This document shows positions 1-10,012 of a DNA stretch of 64,000 nt, piece by piece. The DNA comes from Adiantum capillus-veneris (lineage: Eukaryota > Streptophyta > Polypodiopsida > Polypodiales > Pteridaceae), in NCBI GenBank assembly GCA_014529385.2, contig CM043944.1:88254884-88318883 (forward strand), given 5' to 3'. Position 1 is the stretch's first letter; each line of letters starts with the position of its first letter. Position numbers and translations under genes: made by a program. A model generated the notes under the pieces. It was given only the letters and a program-made list of their open reading frames with translations, had not been told where the DNA came from and did no database searches.

Positions 1-51
1 AACCTCCATTTTTTGGTAGAGAGAGAGAGGTTTCTCAAATCACCTATAGAC

Positions 52-53
<2 letters not shown>

Positions 54-90
<37 letters not shown>
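54..90. repeat. (GA)n microsatellite
   Basis: An uninterrupted GA run of about 37 bases. A shorter GA stretch lies just before it, at about 19-29. Confidence 0.95.
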
Positions 91-94
<4 letters not shown>

Positions 95-289
95 CATGGT
101 AGCGGCATCAAACCTCCAAAATTTTTTAAAAAACTCAAAAAATCAAATAAAATATTTTGTGACTGCAATATTGATAGAATGCCACATGAGATGCTCCTTA
201 TAACAAAGCTCAATGTTTGTGAGAAAGTAGCTCGGTTTTTTCTTTGCTCGAGAATGTTCGCTCGCCGTTTGGTAAGACTCCCCACACAC

Positions 290-430
290 ACTCACACACA
301 CTCTCATTGTGTGAAGTGCAAAGTGCAAGATCTCCATATCCTTCTCCAAGCTAGTAGGGGAGTTGAGAGCCTACACCAACATTCTTGGCTATGGAATGAA
401 AATCCAACCAAGAGCCATGCTTCAATGTTT
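290..430 (+). mobile_element. fragment of a LINE-like 3' region
   Basis: Bases 369-427 match the reverse complement of 23915-23973 with about three mismatches over 59 bp. The stretch just upstream (about 300-320, ending in attgtgtgaagtgc) also matches the other copy. In the 23.5-24.0 kb copy this sequence lies just 5' of a recognisable LINE C-terminal zinc-finger region, so this piece is probably the same family in the opposite orientation, with similarity lost after about 430. No intact ORF is supported here. Confidence 0.5.
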
Positions 431-816
431 AAGGTTGCCATCTTCTCCATCTTCATTACTATGCTATTATGTATGCTAGCAACAAGAGTGATGATAAGTG
501 AGGAACTACTTCTTTCTCTTATGGAATGTTTCTTCTTCCTCTTCCCTACCCTCATTCTCTACTAGCTCTCTCCACCTTTGAAGGTGTTTGAGGCCTTGGG
601 ACTAAGGCTTGGGATAGTTAATGCTTTTTGCAAAGTTTATGTTATGCTCGTGATGCATGAAGAGTTCCATCTTCATTGCATCACCTAGGTCACAAGGAAC
701 ACAAAGATTGTATTGTACCAAGTCTCTCTTGATGGGAGAAATTAATAATACAAATGCCTATTGGAGGGGGGACCAGCTCCACATAAATTCGGTCCTCAAT
801 TGTTGTCATGTTCTCT

Positions 817-819
<3 letters not shown>

Positions 820-849
<30 letters not shown>
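820..849. repeat. (CT)n microsatellite
   Basis: A pure CT run of about 30 bases in otherwise non-coding sequence. Confidence 0.95.
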
Positions 850-851
<2 letters not shown>

Positions 852-948
852 CAAAAGTATTGTCCGTGCCAAGTTAACTAAGTACTATGTTTATGTTGCT
901 ACCTTCAATTAAGTTCCCCCTCTATGCTCACAAAGTAATCTCACAAAA

Positions 949-2345
949 ATGCTTTCTCTACTTTTCCTAATTTTGCTACTCTCAAAGTTCATAGGCCATT
1001 TCCATTACAATCACTTGGTCATTTGTACAAGAAACATTATAGAATTTGGGGTCTGGCCCTCGAATCTTTCAAGTGGTAAGTACTCTTGGGGAAGGGAGCT
1101 CCTCAGCAATTCTAAAATAGTCGGCAGATTTGATGTTAGAAGATCCATTTGGCAAGGGTGCCCCTTGGTGCCTCTTTGGTTTACAGCTTGCACCCACTCA
1201 CTTATTGCTATGATGGAACAAGCAGCTACAAAAAGTGAGATTAAAGGGCTTCAACTTAAAATGGAAAACAATTGCTTGTCAAGATGTTTGCTGATGATTC
1301 ACTTCTCTTTCTCCGAGTGGAGCGGAATAATGTTAGACAAGCCCTGGAGATTGTCTAGTTGTTTTGCCACAGCGTTAAGATCACAATGCAACATAGAAAA
1401 ATCAAGGCTTATTTCATTGATGGAGGAAGACAATTCGATTCTTCAGGGTGGACTGGAAGGTTGTGAGGAGAGGTAACATCTTTCATCACTTGGGTATGCC
1501 TGTTGGGGAAGGGAATACTCACAAAACTGCCTTTGACTAGCCTTCAAGAAAAAATAAAAAATAAAAAATAAAATGAAAATTGGCAGTTCATCTTGATCCC
1601 TTTCCACTGTAGAGCCACGATACTTTACACCTTCTTCATCCCGTTTATAACCTTCACATCACCATTCCTACAATTATCCCAAAAAAATTGAAACTCCTTC
1701 TCACCAATCAAAGAGTTTTTGTGGAGAAATAAGCTTTTTCTAATAGCAAACCTTGGTAGTGGGATAAATGGGCGGCGATTGGAAAGCCAAAAGCTCACGG
1801 AGGACTTGGCATCCATGGCCCTGTCACTCATGATAAAGCATTATGTGCCAAAGTTTTTTACACCCTTGCCATTTTGAAGAGAGTTGGGTAGTGATGGCAA
1901 GGGAAATGGAAATGGCAATGGAAACCCCCATGAGGTCTAAAGGAGGTTCATGGTCCAACCTCGACATACAAAACAAGCTTTTACCCCCTTTTGGAGTTAG
2001 GGCTCAAGTAGAAGGTTTTACTAGGAGATTTATTGAAAAATGTTGTAAAGCTACAGATTCACTCAAGTGGAAGGAAGAGATAAGATACTGGAGAGGTACT
2101 ACTTGGAACTGGTCCTTGTGGGTCCCATTGTGGAAGGCTTGGGTAGAAATAACTACTGGATTAAAATAGATAGGAATCTTAACAACAAGGGCTTTGTCAA
2201 CTTGGATTCGCTTTGGGATTATCAAAAAGGAGATTGGAGCACAATCAAACATCTGAAGCTCTCTAACAATCTATGCTCTAGGAGGAAATCCTCATTGGAA
2301 GATTACTTTAAAAGATCTCAAACATTGCCCTTCCTCCTTGCTCCA
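949..2345 (+). pseudogene. decayed LINE ORF2 (reverse transcriptase and C-terminal part)
   Basis: The plus strand holds a badly eroded non-LTR retrotransposon reverse transcriptase. About 1140-1250 reads as RT motif B and what follows it (SIWQGCPLVPLWFTACTHSL). The following stretch (about 1280-1330) resembles the catalytic FADDS region only after a change of frame, so the frame is broken there. About 1450-1540 looks like the LINE 'LG.P.G' region. Pieces at about 1700-2345 resemble the LINE C-terminal connector (for example a 'LWDYQKGDWS' segment near 2210-2240). Many stops and frame changes separate the pieces, so it cannot make protein. The family is probably L1-like by overall arrangement. 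The exact ends are uncertain. Confidence 0.6.
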
Positions 2346-3849
2346 CACCACTTGATTGGAAAGCTCGAGGGATTCACTATTAGTAATGGGGGGATGTCAC
2401 CTGCGTGCATCAAAATTAGAGAAACCCCCCTACGTACGGTATCTTACATGCTAACCTACCCCCCTACATATGGACAAGATACGTACGTTCTCGCGATGAG
2501 CCATCCCCCCTCATACGGATTTTGTACCGAATGTAATGACCCACTATTTTATGTATACTAGTAACATAACAATTTAGAAGCACATGCTGTTGTAAAAATA
2601 CATGATGAAGTACAAATGAACAACAAGTGTACAGTGTAGTGTGTTTTCATTTGCAATAGATGCTAAGAGAACAAACCGTGAAAAACAACAAATATAATGA
2701 ATACTAAATTAAAATAAACCAATCGTTTTCAATGTAATTTGTCAAAAAATGAATAGCATTTACCTTGTAAACTGATACAAATCTCAATCTCAAAACATAT
2801 GATAGTAGCCACCAACTTAGTAGGCTTCCCACATGGGATTTAAGGCACACATATGAAATGGATTGTTCTTTAAATAACAAATAATGCATACTCTTAAAGA
2901 ACCATGAAAAACTTCACTCATCAAATCAAAACACATTACAAAACAACCCATTAAAAGATTAATCTTTTTGAACAAAAACAATTATATGTGATATGAACGC
3001 ACGTATATGCTTAAGCAAAGTGAAACTTTTAAAAAAGCACCATCTGTATTTAATTTTGAGTTTGTACATAAAATATAAATCTTAAAATTTTTGCCAGAGT
3101 CTCCTTTGTACGAAGACCTATTTCTCAAAAAAAAACCAGTACACCCTTTTCTTGGGCTCCCACATAGGATTTTCATCAGATAATTTCTTTTTCCAAAAAA
3201 ATTGTCCACCTCATCTTGGGCTCCCACGTGGGATTTAAGGATTATCTTACACATTAAAATCAAGCACATTTTCAATAGAGTCAAAGTAATCCAACTTCAA
3301 AGTGATAGTATGACCTGCATATCATAGTACATAGGAAACTTCCAATCACAAAGTCTAATCACATGATTACCAAAATGCCACATCCACATCGATAGGCGAT
3401 CATGTACAAAACAAACACAAAATGAAATCATAAAAGTAGCCTACCAAATTAAATTAAGAACCCTCAAAATCAAACTACATTCCAACTGTTAATATGTCAT
3501 GCTTCTCATACTACACAATCAACAAAATGGCATGTCCATGTCATATGGCTGCTGTGTACATAAAATGCATAAATCAAAACATCAAAATGAAATGTATAAA
3601 CAAAGTTTCCTAAACAAAGTGTGCATCCCTTAATCAACATTTCACTGGTCCACATGCCATGTCGGACAAACATCTTTCATAGAGCACATCATCTTTTTAT
3701 GCAAGTACTTTTATCTAGGTACTGAGCACAATTCTAATTCAATATTTTCAAAGCGTAGTCATCCCTCATCTTTGCCACTTGATTGATTTACTTGCTCCCT
3801 TTGTAGCTTTTCAGATAACAAATATTGTGTATCTATATATTTGGCACGC
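2346..3849. other. non-coding interval with short dispersed repeats
   Basis: No coding region is supported. A short sequence of the form 'gggctcccacRTRggattt' occurs three times (about 2822-2845, 3152-3175 and 3213-3238). The rest is AT-rich sequence without recognisable structure. Confidence 0.5.
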
Positions 3850-4176
3850 TTACTCTTCTCTCTTTCTACACACCAAGCCAAATCCCAAGCCTTTGAGCTT
3901 TATCGACTGAACACCTTCGTGAAGAGCTTCATATAAATCATGGACGTACTTCTCCATGTTACCAATGTAACTATAAGCCGACTGGCAAGCTTTGTCTTTG
4001 CTTATAGCAAAGGTTTCCTTGGAGACCGCACTTACAATTTATTTTTCAAGCATTTTGTCTATGAGCGTCTCATTTTGCACAATACTTTGTACCTGCTTCT
4101 CCGGTAATTCACTAATCACCTTGCAGAGAGTTGACCTTAGAGACTAAAGAAATGCCTTCTTCTTACCCTCTGCCAT
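3850..4176 (-). pseudogene. small unrecognised ORF with two in-frame stops
   Basis: Reading leftward from an ATG at 4176-4174, one frame stays open for 109 codons to a TAA at 3852-3850, apart from a TAG at 4146-4144 (codon 11) and a TAA at 4041-4039 (codon 46). Each stop is one C-to-T change from a glutamine codon, and no frameshift is needed. The composition is protein-like, with a basic start, an amphipathic middle (for example KVISELPEKQVQSIV) and a Lys/Arg-rich end. I do not recognise a family. It could be a dead small gene or a piece of a larger transposon protein. The copia element at 4483 lies just to its right and points away from it. Confidence 0.4.
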
Positions 4177-4226
4177 AATGACTATATAGATATACTATTA
4201 AAAAGAAGAAGCATTCAAGTCAACCT

Positions 4227-4228
4227 AC

Positions 4229-4266
<38 letters not shown>

Positions 4267-4267
4267 C
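4227..4267. repeat. (AT)n/(AC)n compound microsatellite
   Basis: Alternating AT of about 25 bases runs straight into about 15 bases of AC. Confidence 0.95.
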
Positions 4268-4482
4268 TAGATGAATCCAGGATAAGCCCAAATTCACCCT
4301 TAAAGGAAAGTGCAAGGTATAGACCCATGGTAGCCACCCACAAGACAATATAACCATCAACTCCATCATGCATAGTATTGACTAAATACCATGACATCCC
4401 CACTAACGTCGTCGGTGCCCAATAGTGGGTGTAGAACTAGGTACTAACAAATGCTCCCAAAACACAACACACACCACACGCA

Positions 4483-4707
4483 TGTTACCATATACATGTG
4501 GTAGTGATGTGTGTGAACACACTAGGACCGGCGGGGCATTTCTTCCCTCTTTAGGAGGTTTTTTCCCCCGTGCATTGTATATATGCCCATCACTCTAGGG
4601 CTATCTATCTTTCCATTGCACACTAAGTAACACACTCTCTATTGTGTGCCTTGAGCTTCCTTCGTCTTCTCCAAGCTGTGTGTTTCTCTGCAACCCTAAT
4701 TCCAACA
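4483..4707 (+). repeat. 5' LTR of copia element 1
   Basis: Begins tgttaccatatacatg and ends ccctaattccaaca. It is 35 bp shorter than the 3' LTR. A 34-bp segment equal to 9390-9423 is missing, and there are small indels in the C-run and the GT-run. Confidence 0.93.
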
Positions 4708-4708
4708 A

Positions 4709-4721
4709 TTGGTATCAGAGC
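4709..4721 (+). other. primer-binding site of element 1 (tRNA-iMet type)
   Basis: ttggtatcagagc directly after the 5' LTR is the usual plant copia primer site complementary to the 3' end of initiator tRNA-Met. Confidence 0.9.
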
Positions 4722-5069
4722 AGGTCGCGTCCTCCCGGGCATAGTCGCCAGCTGCTCCAGCACACGCCTGCTCACTTTCTCCGATTTCAGTGAGATTTGG
4801 CGAGCGTTCGTAGGTCGACAAAAATTTTGGGTGAGCTCAAAGAGCTCGGTCTGCTCAGAATTTTAATTTGGGCTCATTTCGGCCTCCGTTTCCACTACAG
4901 GCAGTACTGCACATGCTCTTTCGTCATTTTGTGCAAAATTTTTGTCAGTGCGGTTTTCTCCATAGCAGGTGCCTTATAGTCTTCTACGGTTTTTTCTATA
5001 TAGCACAGGTTGTTCCCGCTCCGTTTCTTCTATTTTTGGGCAGTTTTCACATCAGGTGCAGCATTTACC

Positions 5070-8000
5070 ATGGCTGACAACAACAACATAGATGTGTTCA
5101 AGATGTTTGCTACTGAGGACAGGTTGGATGGGGACAACTACCCTATGTGGCCTTATATGATGCAACACATTCTTGTGTCAAAGGGCGTCTCGAACATTGT
5201 GCAGGGTATTGATGTACGTCCTGGTTCTGAGGATGTAGGCGATGTTGAGGATGTTGCAGGTCTTGCTGCAAGGATTGCAGCTGTTAGAGTTGTTTTGCCT
5301 ACGGCAGAACAAGCTCATTGGGATGTTAAGGATGCACAGGCTCATGCATTGATTGCGTTGTCTGTGAAGCGCACCATTGTTCCTCACATCCGTTCAGCAA
5401 AATCTGCAAAACAGGCTTGGGATATTTTAGCAGGTCTTTATGCAAGCCGCAATGAGGCTAAAATTGCTTTCCTGCGTAAAGAGTTGGAGTCGAAGATTAT
5501 GCATGGGTAAGATGATATGGACACTTTCCTTCCTAGTGTCAAGGATATCAATGAGCAGCTTATTTCTGCAAATGAAGTCATTTCAGACAGTTTCCTTTTG
5601 CAGATTGTTCTTGATGCCTTACCAGATTCCTACCAGACTTTTGCTAGTACTTGAAGACTGATGACCCAAGGAAATCCTGAAGTTGTCAAGTTTGATGCAT
5701 TATGCACATTGCTGTTGCAAGAGTCACTTTCTAGAAAAAACAAGACTAGGCAGCGTGCAGTTGAACAGGCTTTTATTGCTTCTCAAAGAAAGGGTGGTAA
5801 TAGTAATGCAGTCACTTCTTATGGTTCTGCTGCGAGTGGAAAAAATTTTGTTCCTAATGCTTCTGCTGGCAGTACTTCATCTGGCAATTCTGGTGATAAG
5901 GCAAAAAGAAGATGTGTTGCCATTATTGTAAATCCAATGATCACTTGATCAAGTCGTGTCCTAAGTTGAAAGCCAAAGAGGCTAAGAAGAAAGAGGGTGA
6001 TTCCACTCCAAATGCTGGTTCCACTACAAATGCAGCCATTGTTGAGTCTTCTGTGAAAGGAGATTGTGTTGCTGATGTTGATGTAGAATGGTCTTTTAGC
6101 GCAGAGTGCACTTACAATCCTGCTGTCCATGATGCATGCTTGTCAGTTGCTGCAGATTCACATGTGTGGTATTTTGATAGTGGTGCTACAAAGCACATTA
6201 CCTCACAACGTGAATTGCTTACCTCTTTCGAGTCTGTCCCTCCTGGGAATTCAGACACTTGTGCCAACAATGCCTCTTATCCAATTCAGGGAGTTGGAAA
6301 GATTGTGCTCACTGCTGCTAATGGCAGTTCCTTCACACTTTTTGATGCACTTTATGTACTAAGGATCAAGAAGAATCTCTTGTCTGTATCCGCACTTGCT
6401 AGACTTGGACTTGTAGTCAAATTTGTGGATGACAGATGTACAGTTCATGATCTCAATTTTGGTGATGAAATTGTTGCATTTGGCCTTTTGTGTCGTGGGC
6501 TGTATAAGCTCACTTTGTATGACAAGTGTGGACAAAACTTTGCAAATGCTGTTGCAAATTCAAGGGCTATTTCAGATGCAAAACTTTGGCATGCACGTTT
6601 TGGTCATTTGAATTTTGCCAGTTTGCTGCGTTTGCAAAAATCTGATATGGTTGCTTCTTTGCTGCCTCTTGAAGCACCTGTCAAACATGTTTGTGAAGGC
6701 TGTATTTTGGGTAAGATGCAGCGTTCTAAGTTTCCAAGGGATGGTTCAGGTCGGGCCACACGCAGGTTGCAGCTTGTGCATAGTGATGTTTGTGGGCCCA
6801 TGCAAACTCCATCCTTGCGCAATTACCTGTACTTCGTGAATTTCATTGATGATTACTCCAGGCATGCATGGGTATTTCCGCTTAAAGAGAAGTCCAAAGT
6901 TTTTATGTGCTTCAAACAATTTCTGGCTATGGCTGAAAATGTCTCGAAATGTACTATGGGCACCCTCCGTTCCGATCGAGGGGGGGAGTATATGTCTCAT
7001 GAATTTAATGCATTTCTGGCTAGTCGTGGGATAAAACACCAATGTACAGTGCCTTATACGCCTCAGAAAAATGGTGTTGCTGAGAGGAAAAACAGGTCAC
7101 TGACGGAAATGGCACGATGTATGGTCAAAAGTCAAGCTTTACCGCATTCTTTTTGGCTTGAGGCCATCGTGTGTGCCACTTATGTACTTAATAGGTGTCC
7201 TACAAAAGCTTTGCAGTCTATTACTCCATATGAAGCATGTCATGATAGAAAGCCTTCTATTGAGCACATGCGTGGTTTTGGCTGTTTGGCATATGCTTTG
7301 GTGCCACAAGTGCAACACAGAAAATTGGATGATAAGGCTGTCAAATGTATTTTTGTTGGTTATAGTGCTGAAAGCAAAAGTTACAGGTTGTATCATCCGC
7401 AAAAAAAAAACGTATTCTGGTTTCTCGGGATGTAGTGTTTGTGGAAGATTCTGTTCAGCCCTTGTTGTCATGTACTAGAGACAGTAATGTAAGCTCACAG
7501 GACATTTATGACACTTTGTTGCCTCTTTTCAGTGGTGGAAATACGAATGTAAGTTCCAATGAGGCAAATGTACAGCCTATGGGGGTTTCTGAAAATGTTT
7601 TAGATCAGCCTATTACTGATGCAGATGTACTTGATGAGGAAAGGGCTGAAAATGAGCAGGCTAGAGGTATGCCAAAATCGCTGGTGCACACTTTGCGTGA
7701 TAGTAAATTGGATGCACCTTTGTCTAGTCGTACTCGTTCAGGCTCTCGCCATGCATCTTATGCATCAAATTGTTATGCTTTGGCTGTGTCTAGCTTACAT
7801 GATGTTGAGGAGCCTCTGACTTTTGATGAAGCACAAATTTTAAAAAAAATGGATGGCTACCATGCAATCAGAATATGATGCACTTATAGAAAATGACACA
7901 TGGACTTTATGTGATTTGCCTCCTGGCAAAAAGGCCATTGGTACGAAGTGGGTTTACAAGTTGAAACCCAAGCCGGATGGTGAGATCGATCGCGATAAGG

Positions 8001-9360
8001 CTCGACTTGTTGCAAAGGGTTATGCACAACAAAAAGGCATAGATTATGAAGAGACTTTTGCTCCCACTTGTCGTATGACTACTGTGCGTTTTCTATGTGC
8101 ATTGGCAACTCATTTTGGTTGGGATGTACATCAATCAGACATTGTTACTGCTTTCTTGAATGGTGACATATTTGAGGAAGTTTATGTAACACAACCTCGC
8201 CGTTTTGTCATAAAAGGACAAGAGGACAAAGTGTGCAAATGTAACAAGGCTTTGTATGGGTTGAAGCAATCTCCTCGTTCTTGGTATGAGAAAGCTGACA
8301 CTCATTTGGTCAAACAAGGCTTTCGTAATAGTCCAACAGAAACCACATTGTATGTAAAGCGTGAGGGTGATGTACTTCTCATTGTGGTTCTTTATGTTGA
8401 TGATTTGCTGATCACTGGACCAAATGAGAGACATATTGTTGAATTTGAGGCTGATTTGAATGCTACTTTCAAGATGAAAGATTTGAGGCTGTTGCATCAT
8501 AGCTTGGGTATACAGTTTAAGCAGTGTGATGGTGGTATTGCCTTGTGTCAGAAAAGTTACATAGAGACATTGCTATGTAAGTTTGGACTTGAGGATTGCA
8601 AACCTATTGTCACTCCCATGGAAATAGGTTTGAAGTTGAGTCTACATGATGCTGGCGATCCTGCTGATGTCACTCTTTACCAAACTGCTGTTGACTGCCT
8701 CATTTATGTATGCAATACGAGGCCAGATATTCAGTTTGCAGTCTCACAGGTCAGCAGATTTATGCATAGCCCAGGGTCTAAGCATTGGCAGGCTGTCAAG
8801 AGGATTTTTCGCTACCTTAGTGGCACTTTACATCTTGGCTTGTTTTATCCCAAGGGGGGATCATTGCCGCCAGACTTACATGCTTTTTCGGACTCAGATT
8901 GGGCTGGTTGTTTTGACACACGAGTGTCCACAAGTTGTTTTTGTTTCATGCTTGACAGTTCATGTATATCATGGTTGAGCAAGAAGCAACCTACTGTGGC
9001 CACTTCGAGTTGTGAGGCTGAGTACAGGGCAATCTTCACAGCTACGGTTGAGTGTGTATGGCTCAGACGCCTTATGGCTAATTTGGGTGTTGGACAGGAC
9101 ACTGCCAACACTATCTACATTGATAGTCAGAGCGCATTGGTAGCTGCGAGGAACCCAGTTTTTCATGCTCGCACAAACACATTGAGGTGCATTACCACTA
9201 TGTCAGGGAGAGGCTCTCAGCAGGAGAGATCAGCTTGGCTTATGTGCAAACATAGGACAACCTTGCAGATCTTTTCACAAAGGCATTGTCTCATGAGAAG
9301 CTTGAAGCTTTCCGCAAAGCTTTGGGCTTACTCCCCTTTGTGGACACTCCAGGGGGGATT
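5070..9360 (+). pseudogene. gag-pol polyprotein of copia element 1 (broken)
   Basis: Encodes the capsid and enzymes of a copia retrotransposon. The start ATG at 5070 opens a gag domain (about 5070-5900). A CX2CX4HX4C zinc knuckle lies at about 5915-5960, the protease motif DSGA at about 6175, and the integrase HHCC finger at about 6590-6720. The integrase core has its acidic residues at about 6783, 6976 and 7083. The RT spans about 7880-8600 with YVDD at 8393-8404. RNase H covers about 8880-9200. Breaks seen: stops at 5508-5510 and 5652-5654; frame changes at about 5900, in the A-run at about 7400-7412, in the A-run at about 7842-7850, and at about 9175. Most breaks lie in homopolymers, so true decay and assembly indels are both possible. 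Confidence 0.92.
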
Positions 9361-9620
9361 TGTTACCATATACATGTGGTAGTGATGTGTGTGAACACAT
9401 CACTACCCGGCGGTCCTAGTGTGTGTGAACACACTAGGACCGCCAGGGCATTTTTTCCCTCTTTAGGAGGTTTTTTCCCCGTGCATTGTATATACGCCCA
9501 TCACTCTAGGGCTATCTATCTTTCCATTTCACACTAAGTAACACACTCTCTATTGTGTGCCTTGAGCTTCCTTCGTCTTCTCCAAGCTGTGTGTGTTTCT
9601 CTGCAACCCTAATTCCAACA
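9361..9620 (+). repeat. 3' LTR of copia element 1, with two hairpins
   Basis: 260 bp, TG...CA, directly after the purine tract. It contains two adjacent perfect inverted repeats. One has 12-bp arms (9378-9389 and 9396-9407) and the other 15-bp arms (9409-9423 and 9430-9444). Both enclose the same six-base loop, tgtgaa. The 5' LTR lacks the sequence between the two loops. Confidence 0.93.
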
Positions 9621-9784
9621 ACACACACACACATGAGCATACATAAACACAAAGTTCAGCGTACTGAGTTTCTGTCATGACTCCGGAAATCAAGGGCAAA
9701 CTCAACCATAATGAAGCCTAGCACTAAAAGAAGCATTAAATCAAAAAAATTAGAACAAAAATGAGGTAGTTGATAGGGCATACG
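9621..9784. other. spacer between the two copia elements
   Basis: 164 bp of non-coding DNA with a short CA run at its left edge. It separates the facing 3' ends of two copia elements that lie on opposite strands. Confidence 0.8.
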
Positions 9785-10012
9785 TGTAGAGTGCGCAGGT
9801 GATGGAGAAGGTAGAAAAGAAGACTACGCACACACATCGAGACACACACACACACAATCGTTACCCTGCAGCAGCAGCAGTTCAACATGCTGCTCTTCTC
9901 TTCTTCTCTTTTCTTTGAACTATTATCCAAAGTATATTTACAACATAGTATAGTCAGTGTCCAGCCTCCAATAGCACAATGGACATATTCTTTAACGTCA
10001 TATTCTTTAACA
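9785..10012 (-). repeat. 3' LTR of copia element 2
   Basis: Plus strand begins tgtagagtgcgcagg and ends attctttaaca. It matches 15280-15519. On the minus strand it lies just downstream of the purine tract. Confidence 0.92.

Larger units (their letters stand above)
4483..9620 (+). mobile_element. Ty1/copia LTR retrotransposon, element 1 (full length, decayed)
   Basis: A complete copia-type element. It has a 225-bp 5' LTR (4483-4707), a primer-binding site two bases later matching the 3' end of initiator tRNA-Met, a gag-pol region in the order gag, zinc knuckle, protease, integrase, RT, RNase H, a purine tract (about 9350-9358) and a 260-bp 3' LTR (9361-9620). Both LTRs begin TG and end CA. 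The LTRs are close in sequence apart from a 34-bp deletion in the 5' copy, so insertion was fairly recent, yet the coding region has several frameshifts and stops. Flanking five-base sequences (acgca and acaca) do not match exactly, so a target-site duplication is only possible. Confidence 0.93.

Noticed and set aside
51-565. Overlapping ORFs on both strands at the left edge
   Set aside because: No domain. The region is explained by a microsatellite and a LINE-tail fragment.
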